A stretch of DNA of 21,217 nucleotides from Pelargonium nanum (GCA_036897485.1 JAYMTF010001805.1:1-21217); one strand, 5' to 3'. Shown: positions 9,240 through 19,999, counted from the first letter of the stretch. A program made the numbers and translations. Notes: generated by a model not told the origin, from the sequence alone.

Positions 9240-10334
9240 AATAATATTCTGCTGACTACTTTTTCTCTCTCTCTCCACAATTTTCCATCTGCTTTCTTTG
9301 ACTCTCTTGAGGGTTTTAATCTGCTTTTTCTTCTTCTTCTTCACCAAATCAAACCCACAATCTCTCAGATTCCAATTTCTTCTCCATTTCTTTTCGCTGC
9401 GAGCTGCGAAGAATTGAAGTTCTCAGGTTCGGTTTTCTTCGATTCTTTGTCCTGATTCAGATTCTGGTCGCAATTTGGATTTTTGATTTAACTTTTTGTG
9501 GGATTTTTGTTTTGTTTTGTTCGGATTAGGTATTGGGTTCGGTTCTGGTTTTTGTTGTCTTGATGGATGTGAGTAATTGCGGTGGTTAAATGGGTACAAA
9601 GATTCGTTTTTTTGCTGATTTTTATTTGCTTTTCGAGTTGATTATTTTTGAAATTTTGAAATCTGGGTTGTTTTTGGATCTGGGTTTTGTTTTTTACTTG
9701 AATCTGAGATCGTATTGGAGATGCAATCTGGTGATATGGTGATCATGGTGAATAATTGGTTTAGTTGGCATTTTTAATAATTGGGCATTTGATGATTTGG
9801 GGACTTTTAAAATCTTCAAAAGATTGTATTTTTAGATTTGGGTTGGTGATATTTGGATTGAAGTTGATTTGGGTTGTGTGTTTCTATTTGGTTCAACAAT
9901 TTGAATTGTCATTTCTTAGTGAGAGAGAAGGGATGGGTAGGAGATTTTTAAAGTGTCAATGCCGTTTCCTCGTCATCATCGGCGTCTAGATTTTAACTGG
10001 TGTCAATGAGTAGATGCATTTATCGTTTTAGTGAATTCATTTGATAATGTTGGAAGAGTTTATATAGGAGTTCAAAACTTTACGGGATAGTTTATGTTCA
10101 TTGATGAAACTGTTTTTATGGATATTCCCGCAACTTCTATTGTATGTCTGTCGGGTTTGTTGCACTGATCTTAGAAAGGTTTATTCGCCCTGTTTAAATG
10201 TACTGGGACAGTGTATGTTAATTGATGGCATTGTGTATTTTATAGATGTTCCCGTGTGTTTTGGCTGATGTTTTGTTGTTAATTTTTCTTTACAGAAAGA
10301 TTGAGATCATTTCCACGTGTTTAAAGCTCTAAAG
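9240..10334 (+). other. 5' leader exons and leader intron of the pseudokinase gene
   Basis: The leader probably runs from ~9240 to a donor at 9426 (CAG|GTTCGG) or 9529 (TTAG|GTATTG). A T-rich intron follows to the acceptor TTTACAG ending at 10295, then 39 nt of leader up to the ATG at 10335. The intron is about 770-870 nt. Long first introns near the start often boost expression in plants. Exact donor and transcription start are not determined. Confidence 0.6.
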
Positions 10335-12251
10335 ATGGGTTGTTTCACGGTTCTTAAGAGCAAGAAGAAAACGTACGAGCACACACCTTCCATGAAACGT
10401 GTCGCCCCGAAAGAACACACTCCAACCACACTTCCCGAACCCCAAATCCAAACCCGGTCACTTCAGTCCGCGCCTCCAAGTTTTAGGACTAGAGTCAAAC
10501 CTAGTCAACCGATAAACAAAGTTGCCAGCCACAGAACAAGGGCACTATCTGCTCCATCGAGCCTTGACGCTGCAGAACAAGATGGCCTCTCATCAGTTGA
10601 ATACGATGAGCAAGATGAGTCAAAATCCCGAGATGGGTTCCCAAGCCCACAACCTCTTCCTTTACCATCGCCTCAGAGCGCTGCGACACTGAAGACAACA
10701 ACAAGTTTCAACTACGGGAATGCTAGTGGCCCGCTTTTTGTTTCCGGACCATTACCACTGCCTCCTACCGGAACGCTCCGAAACTTTCCATACGAGGAAG
10801 TTGCGTCAGCTTGCCTCAACTTTTCTTCTGACTGTTGCATGTCAGAAGGTCTTTCTTCGTATATATATAAAGCTTCCTTCGGGGACGATGCTTCGACATC
10901 AAAAAAGTTTGACGCCACTGTCACTCGCCTTCACCCGTCCACACAGGTAATTAATCGATATACACAATTGCTCTATATTGTATCTTTTACATTATGTAAG
11001 AGTCAAAATAACATCGTGTAAATTCACTATGTTTATCTTCTTTTAGGGTCTAAAAGAATTTGTAAGTGAGGTCAACACTCTATCATCTTTGCAACATCCA
11101 AACCTATGTAAATTACTCGGGTTTCATGCACGAGAGGGATCAGATCAAAGAATGTTGGTCTACGAGAGATTGTTTCATGGAAGTTTGGATCGGCTTTTGT
11201 ATGGAAGATCAGATGGGCCTCCTCTTGATTGGAATACCAGAATGAAAATTGCTCTATGCGCAGCGCAAGGTTTAACTTTCTTGCACGAAGAAGGACCTTT
11301 TCAGGTAACACAGGTTCTCTGTAATTTATTTTATTCTCTTAGATCAACGAAACTGTATGTGTTAACAGAAAGCGTCCTGTATCTTTACAGGCAATGTATA
11401 GTGAATTTTCAACAGCTAGCATACAAATTGACAAAGATTTCAGCGCAAAGCTTTCGGGATATGGTTGTGTTGGTCAAATACCCGAGACAGAAATTTGTAG
11501 TACTTCCGCTGTAAGTCTTTTTAGATTAGAATTTCACAAATTTGACGCCAATTTATCTTGAGCTTTTGGGTTTTAAGTTTTAACAATACCTTACATTGTA
11601 TCCATCCAGGCCGTGGCAAATCTATCCGTGGAGACTTTGGAAAGAGGAATGCTCACTCCAAAGAGCAACGTTTGGAGTTTCGGGATTGTTCTTCTCGAAC
11701 TACTTACTGGTCGGAAAAATCTCGATGGCCGCCATCTCAAGGAGGAGCGGAACTTAGTCAAGTGGAGCCGGCCATTTCTAACCGATGACTGTCGGTTATC
11801 GTTGATCATGGACTCTCAGCTAAAGGGTCGATTCCCGTCAAAAGCAGCAAGGACAGTCGCGGACATTGCTCAAAAATGCCTTCAGAAGGACCCGTCAGAG
11901 AGACCCACCATGAGAGCGATTGTCGAGCAACTGAAAATCATACAAGACATGAAGTACTCGTGTCGCTTCCCTCTACAAGAACCGGCAGCAATTTCTTCAA
12001 AACACATGTTGAGATCGCCAAGTCTTAACGGGATTGTTACTCCGCCGCCTAGGTTGAGTTACTCGCCATCTCCGCCTTCTAGGTTGAGCTACTCGCCATC
12101 TCCGCCTTTGAGACCTATAGCTTTGCCATTGTCTCTTCCTCCTCGGGCTTGTTCCTCAACCTTCTCGTTGGAGGATCTTGATCGACAGGAAAGCCGGAGA
12201 TCATCTTCGTCGTCATTGGCTTTTCGGAGGCCCAGCGTTGAGGGGTTTTGA
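10335..12251 (+). CDS. Receptor-like cytoplasmic pseudokinase (RLCK-VII-like), 543 aa
   Basis: Exons are 10335-10946, 11047-11304, 11391-11510 and 11610-12251, all phase 0. The N-terminus MGCF fits N-myristoylation at Gly2 and palmitoylation at Cys3, so plasma-membrane attachment. Residues 5-150 are a Ser/Pro-rich linker. The kinase fold starts at LRNFPYEEVASACLNFSSD and follows PBS1/PBL-type kinases (EFVSEVNTLSSLQHPNLCKL, LLGFHAREG, WSFGIVLLELLTG, CLQKDPSERPTM). Catalytic residues are lost: no glycine loop (MSEGLSSYIYKA), ATP lysine replaced by Thr197 (ATVTRL), catalytic loop YSEFSTAS instead of YRDFKxxN, and GYG (313-315) instead of DFG. The APE position reads SVE and the helix-F Asp is Asn (KSNVWSFG). 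It probably acts as a scaffold or regulator of immune or receptor kinases. The C-terminal tail contains a duplicated RLSYSPSPP unit (about 12053-12107). Confidence 0.93.
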
Positions 12252-13328
12252 TTGTAAATATGTGGATTCTGAGTTCGTTTATTGTTACTATTATTAATAT
12301 TTTTTAGCTAGAGTATATAGAAGATATAAATATGTGGTTCTTCCACCTTCCCTCCCATGGAAATGGAGAGGATGTTGCTTTTGTAGATATAGCTCAAACC
12401 TAATGTCCTTTTATATAAGGATTTTTCTTGTTATTTTGAGTTCTTTTGTATAGTTTTTTCCTTGTAAATTCGTTTCAGATTAGTACTCTTAAACATTATT
12501 TCTTTCTGTATTTTCTGTTTGGCAAGTGAGAAAGTGATAAGTAGAGAAAAGAAGAAATTATGGCTTCAATTGTTGGTTTCTTGTCTTTTTTTGGTGCATT
12601 TGGAATTTCGTGCATTGAATCGTCTTTTTATATCTGAACACAATGCTTCTATATCTCGAAATAGAACTTATAATTTGGAGTCGGGTTGGATAACTCACAC
12701 TTCTGCGTTTCAAAACGCGTCCCAAAATAAGCTTTGCACTCTTTTCTTTTCTTTCGAACTTTTTTGGAAAAGAAAATAGAAATGATGACTTCTTGATTGG
12801 TGTTGGCGATGTGAGCTTGAACCTATAGCACTCAAAATCCAACTCATGTTTTGAAAAATCAAAGTTTGTCTCACCGACTTCGACTTAAAATTCGAGTTGT
12901 CAACTCTATTTATAGTATTGAATTGTTTATTTACATTTTCTCTTTGTTAATTCGACTCGTTTGGTTGTTGAGACAATGGGAAGGAAAATGAAATGATGTG
13001 GAAGTGTGTTGACTTTGAAACGATTGATACACTACTGTTCTTTCCCTGTTTGGTTGGTGAGAAAATGACAAGGAAAAAGAAAAGATGAGTACGTAAATAT
13101 TTTCTGTGCTCCTTCCTCTGTTTGGATGGTGAGAAAATGACAAGGAAATGGAAACAATGTGTGCTGTATAATGCATATACACTCTTCTCAAAACTCAATG
13201 AAACCATCTATGTATACAATACATATTATGAATATAAACAAAAAGAACCCAAAACTCTTGGCCGTTACAGCAAATACAAAACTATAAGTCACAACATTTT
13301 TGAATATGAGAAATAGTAACGGAGGAAC
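12252..13328. other. Convergent intergenic region (3' UTRs and repeat motifs)
   Basis: Between the 3' end of the pseudokinase (plus) and of VAL (minus). It includes the 3' UTRs of both genes and the repeated CTGTTTGG-type motif described separately. No convincing gene. Confidence 0.55.
12515..13148 (+). repeat. Dispersed motif CTGTTTGGNNGGTGAGAAAA, four copies
   Basis: Copies at 12515-12540, 12957-12990, 13046-13076 and 13118-13148. The last two are identical over CTGTTTGG and GGTGAGAAAATGACAAGGAAA except for the two bases between those blocks, and are 72 bp apart. A fifth related copy is on the minus strand at about 5594-5626, inside intron 1 of the PMD gene. On the minus strand the motif ends CCAAACAG, a good splice acceptor. 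Function unknown. Confidence 0.7.
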
Positions 13329-16300
13329 TTACCGGGTTTTCTCTGTTTCGCAATATTCCTCGGTTCCAATTTCCGGCTCTTCAACCTCCTGAGGCTCTTC
13401 CTCGCTCTTTCCCGTGGATTGTTGCAGCACTTGTGATGTGGAATTAGCCAAGCTCGTAAGACCATTCTCCTTCAGACATGACTCTGGAGGAAGATCCGTC
13501 ATGCTCACATGGGTTTGCTCTTGTTGAGACTCTTCTTCACGATCGGGCTGAGAATTCAGGTCTATCGTGTTTAGATCTATCTGTTCTTGGCCAGGTTCAG
13601 AGCCATTGTTTGAAACATTGTTGCTTTGGCTCTTGGATTCTAGCTCATTGGCCGACCTGGAGTCCTTATCGGGAGAGTTGTCAAGTTGTGGTGACACTTG
13701 TGCAGAGGTGTTTTCTACATCTGCTTCATCATTAGCTTGCTGATTTCTCTGTGCTATCTCTTCTTCGCGCTCTAGTTGACGCTTCTTTTTGCGGATCATG
13801 AGGGTTTTGAAACGGCGTTTTACTGTCATGCACACGTTGCACGTGCACGTAGGCTTATGCTTGCCCTTCCCGCTGGGAGGCTGGATGCAGACTATACACG
13901 AGCAGCCAGGACGATGTCGGGGATGTTTGGTGGTGGTCGCTACTGATGTGGTAGTGCTCGGGTCACCCACATTGTCTCCGAGGATTGCTGCGTTGGCCAA
14001 AGCATCCAAGCCGGAAGATTGATGCTCTTGTGTTGTCTTGTGGCTCTCGGATATTCTCCGTTTCTTGAACTCTAGATAACAATATGGCAAAATACCATCA
14101 AAAGTGTTTCAAAGAATGCCAACAATGTATAGAAGTAATCATTTGGTCGATTATACTATTACACCGCGTTTGGGAAACACGAATATGGATTTGATTTGAA
14201 ATTCATCATTTAAAATTTGGGATTTGAACTTTGAGGTGTTGGTTTCTAAATACAAGTAATGTTTGGGAAATCACATGTTTTGAATGTTATTGGATTTGAG
14301 CCAAATCCAAATCCAAATTCTGAGATTATACAAACACTTTATTCGGCTCAAATTCATTATCCTGGTTCCCAAACACACCATTATGTCATTTCGACTAGAG
14401 TACGTGAGCACTCAAAATCCTACCCACATTTTGTGGGTCCGGGGGCAGATTTGTCGTGAAAGATGTGCTGATTGGGTCAGGCAACCCACGTTCTACCTGC
14501 GCATTTTCCAAGTAAAACCCGTGACCCACATCTCTTGTGGGTCGGGTTGGGGGTAAACTCTTTTCGACCCAAAATACGCATTGTCAGCTTTAATAAGAGA
14601 CTACTTTTTACTAATAGAACAGCTTGGGCGGCAGAGATTATCTAAAAGAAAAAAGAGAGTAAAATTGTAAAGGACATGAATGCTGATACCGTACCTTTGT
14701 TCAGTCTAAGAAGATTATCCAATTCACTAGGGTTCAATTCATCAGGAACGGAACATGCAGACCTGAGCACAAAAATTTAGAAGATGGGATATTTTCACTC
14801 AGAATGTAGTCTTCTTGCAAAGAGATATATATAATTAAAAAAGGAAGAATAAAAGTATAGTTGACCTGCTTTGATCCCAAGAATTTTCTGCACAAGTCCA
14901 CTTTTGCGGAAGAAGAACATCAACTGGCAACCTTCGCCATTTCATGCAACTATCACACTGAGCCCATTGCTCCTGTCCACTGTAAGTTAATGACCCGTAT
15001 GCAAAGTAAATTACTTTAACTTTAAGTTTCTAAAATAAAATACATTAGGAAAGTCAGTTTCCATACAATTTTGTAAACATTTATTAGTGGGTGAACATCG
15101 GGTAATTGAAATTCAGACAAAAAATGGGTTAACTTCAAGTTTCTTCAAAATAGTATAATCAGTTTTAAGAATAGGTTTCTAGAAAATTTTGGTTTCCCTC
15201 AAGGTCAATATTTTCCAGATATGTTGATTGCGTGGTGCTAAGTTTACTTACTGAACATGAATTACGGATTCACAATAAGGAAGAAAAGATATTGTATATG
15301 AGCATGGAAATCCTTACCCCATTGAACCAACCACAAAAATACTACTCTTCCCAAAAATTGGAGCTTCCTGTATTTTACGCAGAAAAAAAAGGTTAAATGA
15401 TTGAACAGCTTTATAGAACAACAAATTGAAAAATGAAAGTATATAATAGGTAAAATTTTGTGTAGTAGCAGTACAGATATAATTAAGCCCTCTGGTTCCA
15501 CAATGCAGGATCTATCCAGTAATCCAGATATATCACAAGATGTTGTATACAAACAAGAAATATTTTTCGTTGTTGGTAGTAAAAGAATAAGCTCTATTAA
15601 AGAAAAACCTTTATACACTAAGGTAGCTTTTGGATTAGGATTTTTGCTCAGGAATGAAAATCAAGAACGGGAATGGAAATTATCCATTCTTCATAAATGT
15701 ATTATTACTTTTTGGTCATGAAAATGGTTTTGGAATAGAAATCTCATTTCCATTTCATTTTTTTTAATCCAAACGCTACCTAAAAGAACGGAAAAGAAAG
15801 TCATAAAAAGGGCATTAAGAAATTCATCAGAGTTACTTACTTCATATTCTTCGAATTCAAGATCCTCAATTTTGACAATACTTGGCTTGACACTTGGGGG
15901 TGGGCGAAGCAAATCTTGTGCCTCTTCCCATGTCAGTTTCACCTCCAGAGCATCTTCGCTATCAATGAGCAACCTCTTGCTTTTGGACCCAATATTTCGA
16001 GCTCTCTTCCTGTCTGGAACCAGCACTGATGATAGTGACCGTCCTTCATGCTTTTCAGCTTTATGCCAGCCAATGTCACCAGCAGTTGAACTCATTTGTT
16101 TAGAAAGTGCATGTAGGTTGGGATCTGTGCTTCCCTTCAGAGACTGGGGAAGGCCAGAGTAACCACTTATTGTAGGTAAATTCTCAAAAACACCCGAAAA
16201 GAAAGTTTCACTTGAATGAGAGCCATTATGAATGACAGATGGTTGAGTGTCCTGTTTTGATCACTTATATATCAATGTTATATGATCAATTTTGCTGACA

Positions 16301-19300
16301 TGAAACTAACTAAGGCTTCTTACCTTCTTTGCAAATGAGTTTGATGCTTTCCTAAACCCCATAACAAGTTTTCCTTCGGGCTCCATTCGACTAAATGTTA
16401 CTGTAGAAATACAACAAAACAAACCACATCAAAATATAATTCAAAATCAAAACCTTTATCTAACGGAAAAAAAAAGGTTTGAGTAAGTAACATAACTGGC
16501 ATTAATGAACCTCCAATAGCATTTTGAATAAACCAACTAAGAACATATGAATATAACAATTTTAATTACCAGTATCTCCTGCTTGCAACTGCATCGACTG
16601 TATGCAAGGAGTTACACCCTCCAAAACATACATCCTACTGTTGTTATTTGGCCAAAATCTGAACTGAAAGACCCATTCTTTTCCCTTTATGTCTTGAATT
16701 TTCAAAGGAAGGCCCTCTGGTTGAGAAATAGGAGGAAAATATGCCTGCATAGTAATTAAATTTTAACACCCTAAAGTAATTTTTGTACAAGCAATACAAA
16801 CAGTAATAACTGATGTGCATTGAAAAAAAGAGAATAAGCACAACGGGAAACTTACTTCAGCACACGCTTTTGGAAGAACTAAACGACCAATACGACCAGC
16901 ATCACTGGCGCTGAGAACCTTTTCAAACAATGGCACGATGGTGGAATTTGAACTAGAAGACAGCATGGAGAAGGAATCACAGTGTTAGTCAACAAAGAAA
17001 GCAATTATCTGTTTTATATGAGCAGTAAAACCAACAAAAAAGAAGGGTGATGTAATGATGCGTACTCTCCAGATATTTGCTGTAGCTCTTGGTCTGTAAT
17101 CCTGGGCCAATAACGAGGAAGCAACTGAGTCCTCCCTCTTCCTTCAGCCGGCGGTCGTGCAACACGTATTTGTGAAGCCGTGTTAGCATTTGCGTCAGTA
17201 GGAAGGGGTGACTTTGGGAGCTTGGGTAAAAGATGGCGAGACCTAGGTCCCTGTTGGAATGGAGAGGATGTCCTGCTATTTTCCCTTTCATCAACAGTAA
17301 CACCAGTGAATGCATTTGAAATAGGAGTGCCTAGAGTGATACTCAAGCTTGTCTGAGCCAGGGACTCGTACATATCTTTTGTACCCGTATTTGCTTTACC
17401 AACTTCTTGTTTGGCAACTTGAAAGGATCCTTTGGACGCTTTATTTAAATTCAAAAAGCATGCGCTCCCAGCTTCTCCTGCAGAAGGAAAAATGTCCTGT
17501 TTCATTTTCCCAAATGATCCAGTTGTGTCACCCTTCTGAGATTGAAGCAAGTGTCTGAGCTCAATGCCCACCGTATTATTGTTTAACTGTGTATGCTTTA
17601 TTTTGTCAAAACTAACTCCATTCAATTTATTGTCCGCAGAAGTGGATGGCCGTTCATTATGAACTTTTAACATGCCAAATCCATTAGGCTTCTCATCACT
17701 TCCCATCTGTGTGAATACACTATGATCATCATAAAATTCATAAGATTGAACAGAATAATATTTGTAAGAAATACTGAATGCATGGCATCCTCCACAAAGC
17801 ACACCAGAGCAAGAAAATGAACAACAAGAACAGACTAAACACACAAAACACTGGATTTACACGGCTCAGTGATTCAGTCAATGTGACCTACATCCACAGC
17901 GAGATCCCTGCCGAGGCGCTACGTCCTCGGACTCTCACCAGCGACGCAGTCAATAAACGAACAAGGCAAAGCATCATACTCAACAAATTTAACAACTAAT
18001 GACAATAAAATCAACCATATCAACAATGGCTTAACTCTTAACCAAATATATTCATATTCTTTGATAAATATACTGATTTTTTTTATATTCCTTTTGACAA
18101 CCTACTACAAAGAAACTAACAAGTGAAGAAGCAGCAGTATTTACTCCCAGTCCCAGGTAAAACCACAAGGGAGTTAAGGCCATCCAAATGCACCTTTGTT
18201 TTGTCAAATATATCTTCAATGGCAGTTTGTCTGCAGAAGTGGGCAAGGTGTGCCCTACTGGTGGACAATATTTTTGTCACAATTCACATATTAAGGCTGA
18301 TATGATGCTAACATTTAACAAACAAAAAACTACTAAAATGCATGCATTCAGAGTTTCTACAGATAATAGCGTCATAAGAGATAGTTAAATGCAAATGAAT
18401 GTAGAGAGATCTTACGGGTTGAAGTCCCGAGTTCATTGCACATTTTATACAGTTTATGCCACCACTATCAAGTAGAGTGAGCAAAGACCTCGAAACAATG
18501 CATCCACAGTGGAGTCGCTGTCAATGTTAAATTTAATTACACATTATACCATTGAATTAGATAGGGATTCGTGGGGTTGAAGGTAAGGAACCAAACAGAA
18601 TTGAGGCTACTGGCTCACCTTTCCACATGATAGGCATTCCCTCCAACCAGACTCCTTTGAATGGAACACATCGCAGAATTTGGATTGCTCAAATGCAGAA
18701 CTTGCAAAAGAAAAAAAATAATAATAACAAATTAAAATCACGGACCATAAAAATGTAGTGTTTTTGCCATAATTCTTAAATCTTGGTTTAGGGTCAACTA
18801 ATATTCAAGTTTGTTATGCTTTACTCCCAATGAGATTCTTTTACTAAATTTAGTTCATTAGATTGATAATAACAATAACAATAATAATCATAATACTACT
18901 AATAATTATTTTATAATTCATTTCATCAATTAAAAGAAAAATTAATGTGAGTTCAATTTTTTTTATCTCTAATGCTACTCCATCAATAACATCACCATCA
19001 CACTAATGTTCCAAATCTATGAAAAAACCAACATGATCAAATTCAAACATATTATTAATAAAAATCACACCATATTTGTACATAAAACCAAAAAATAGTT
19101 AATGTAGAATCAAAACACCCAAATTGAGGGGAATAGCAAAAAACAATATCCATTAAACCCAAACTAAACCTCATAAATCAAGCAACATGATCAAATTCCA
19201 AACATATTAATAAAAATCACACCATATGTATAGATAGACCAATAAAATTGAGTCAAGATAGAATCAAAACACCCAAATCAGGGCAATAAAATTAAATTGA

Positions 19301-19533
19301 ATCCAAAAAATCTCCATTATACCCACACTAAATCACAGAAATCGAGCAACAAGCCACCGTCCGTACAAATTCAAGTGATTACACACTGAAATGAACAGAA
19401 AATAGCTGATACCGTACCCGCACTTCTCGCATAGCGCGGCGGATTCGCCAGATCGCATAGTCCAGCCTCTCCGACATTCCACGGACGTCACGGACGCTCC
19501 ACACACCACATTCATGCAAGCGCTCGACGCCAT
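13329..19533 (-). CDS. VAL: B3 domain transcriptional repressor, VAL/HSI2 type, 891 aa
   Basis: Exons: 19533-19418, 18700-18619, 18517-18416, 17706-17066, 16952-16856, 16744-16570, 16400-16324, 16251-15841, 15367-15318, 14979-14866, 14762-14695, 14071-13329; frame holds throughout. Residues 1-100: PHD-like zinc region ([32 protein letters not shown]). Residues ~319-425: B3 domain ([59 protein letters not shown]), which in this family binds RY (CATGCA) elements. Residues ~585-640: CW zinc finger ([20 protein letters not shown]), a histone H3K4 methyl reader in relatives. Residues ~700-725: paired CxCxxC (GCSCIVC, TCTCNVC). Residues 810-820: EAR repression motif [11 protein letters not shown]. 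Known VAL proteins recruit Polycomb and HDAC complexes to silence seed genes and FLC. Paralogue (VAL1 or VAL2) not assigned. The stop codon overlaps a donor-like sequence, so the last residues are less certain. Confidence 0.95.
14166..14376. mobile_element. Possible fold-back MITE in VAL intron 11
   Basis: The left end GCGTTTGGGAA (14166-14176) is matched by the inverted right end TTCCCAAACAC (14366-14376), with one mismatch. GGATTTGATTTGAAATTC inside the left end has a loose inverted partner on the right. No clear target duplication, so class is uncertain. Just to the right (14400-14560) are repeated words such as TTGTGGGTCCGG and TTGTGGGTCGGG in a more GC-rich patch, perhaps another old insertion. 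Confidence 0.45.
15622..15780. mobile_element. Tourist-like (PIF/Harbinger) MITE in VAL intron 8
   Basis: A 159-bp element has terminal inverted repeats GGTAGCTTTTGGATTA at the left and, read inward from the right, GGTAGCGTTTGGATTA (15 of 16 match). It is flanked by TAA at 15619-15621 and TAA at 15781-15783. A 3-bp TAA/TTA target duplication, short TIRs and small size are the hallmarks of PIF/Harbinger-derived MITEs. No coding capacity. It sits in the intron between the exon ending at 15841 and the exon starting at 15367. Confidence 0.8.
17845..17945. repeat. GC-rich patch in VAL intron 3, possible retrotransposon remnant
   Basis: The stretch around ACTGGATTTACACGGCTCAG and TGACCTACATCCACAGCG resembles the 'TTACGTGGTTC...CCTACGTCCACGG' wording I associate with plant LTR/TRIM elements. 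It contains a short hairpin with CCGAGG/CCTCGG arms near 17911-17930. Base composition is clearly richer in GC than the surrounding intron. Identification is from memory of sequence style only. Confidence 0.3.
18339..18346. promoter_or_regulatory. RY motif in VAL intron 3
   Basis: TGCATGCA, a perfect palindromic RY element, the core bound by B3 domains of the ABI3/FUS3/LEC2/VAL family. It lies in the intron between coding exons 3 and 4. Confidence 0.5.
19029..19346. repeat. Two-copy tandem duplication in VAL intron 1
   Basis: A unit starting CAACATGATCAAATTC at 19029 recurs at 19183 (step 154) with the same internal order: AATAAAAATCACACCATAT, then AGAATCAAAACACCCAAAT, then a CCATTA-ACCCA block, ending near 19346. 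It is AT-rich and non-coding. Upstream, at 18870-18905, is an (AAT/AAC) simple-repeat tract. Confidence 0.8.
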
Positions 19534-19996
19534 TCTCGAACACAATCCTGAAATTTTCCAGTAATCGAATCGGAACATTAAAAAAAGCCCTAACTATCCT
19601 CCATCGCGATCTGACCATTGCACAGAGCTCGAAAACCATAAATTATTCAAATCGCATAACCAAATCGAGAAACGGAAGCGTAAAATCCAGAGCAGCTAAC
19701 CTGAAACACTTAGTATTTCACAATCAAAGCAAAACTATCTCATTCCGGCGATGTATTTGGGGACGAGACGGCTAGTTCAGTTTCTGTGTAGTTTTGGTCT
19801 TACCGAGTCCACGAGCTGCCGAGGCTCGATCTGGAAGTTGTGAGAAGTGGAGCGGAGAGAGGAGGATGGATCGGAGCAGATTTCGGATTCCGGTGACCGG
19901 AGAGAGTTGACGGCGATCTGGTTGTCGGAGAAGGGGTTGTTGTGCATGGAGAAGAGTTGTTAACATAGAGACGAAGAACACAAAAAAAATATGCAT
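19534..19996 (-). other. VAL leader: upstream exon that is open and in frame
   Basis: On the gene strand a leader exon ends at 19804 with CTCG|GTAAG. A good acceptor (AAATTTCAG) lies at 19548-19549, leaving 14 nt before the ATG at 19533. The leader is open from ATGs at 19996 and 19966, and after splicing runs in frame ...[14 protein letters not shown] into the VAL protein. It is probably 5' UTR, but it could encode an extra 69 residues. The predicted addition starts hydrophobic (MHIFFVFFVSMLTTLLHA), which is odd for a nuclear factor. Confidence 0.5.
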
Positions 19997-19999
19997 GCA
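19992..19999. promoter_or_regulatory. RY motif in the VAL leader
   Basis: TGCATGCA, about 90 nt downstream of the likely TATA box and so near or just after the transcription start. It is a candidate site for B3 proteins, including VAL itself. Confidence 0.5.

Noticed and set aside
11591..11809. Arginine/serine-rich minus-strand frame inside the pseudokinase
   Set aside because: Antisense shadow of the last kinase exon.
12931..13207. Two overlapping minus-strand frames rich in Ser/His/Phe as a separate gene
   Set aside because: They arise from the repeated GGTGAGAAAATGAC motif. They would only matter as an alternative last VAL exon, listed as a finding.
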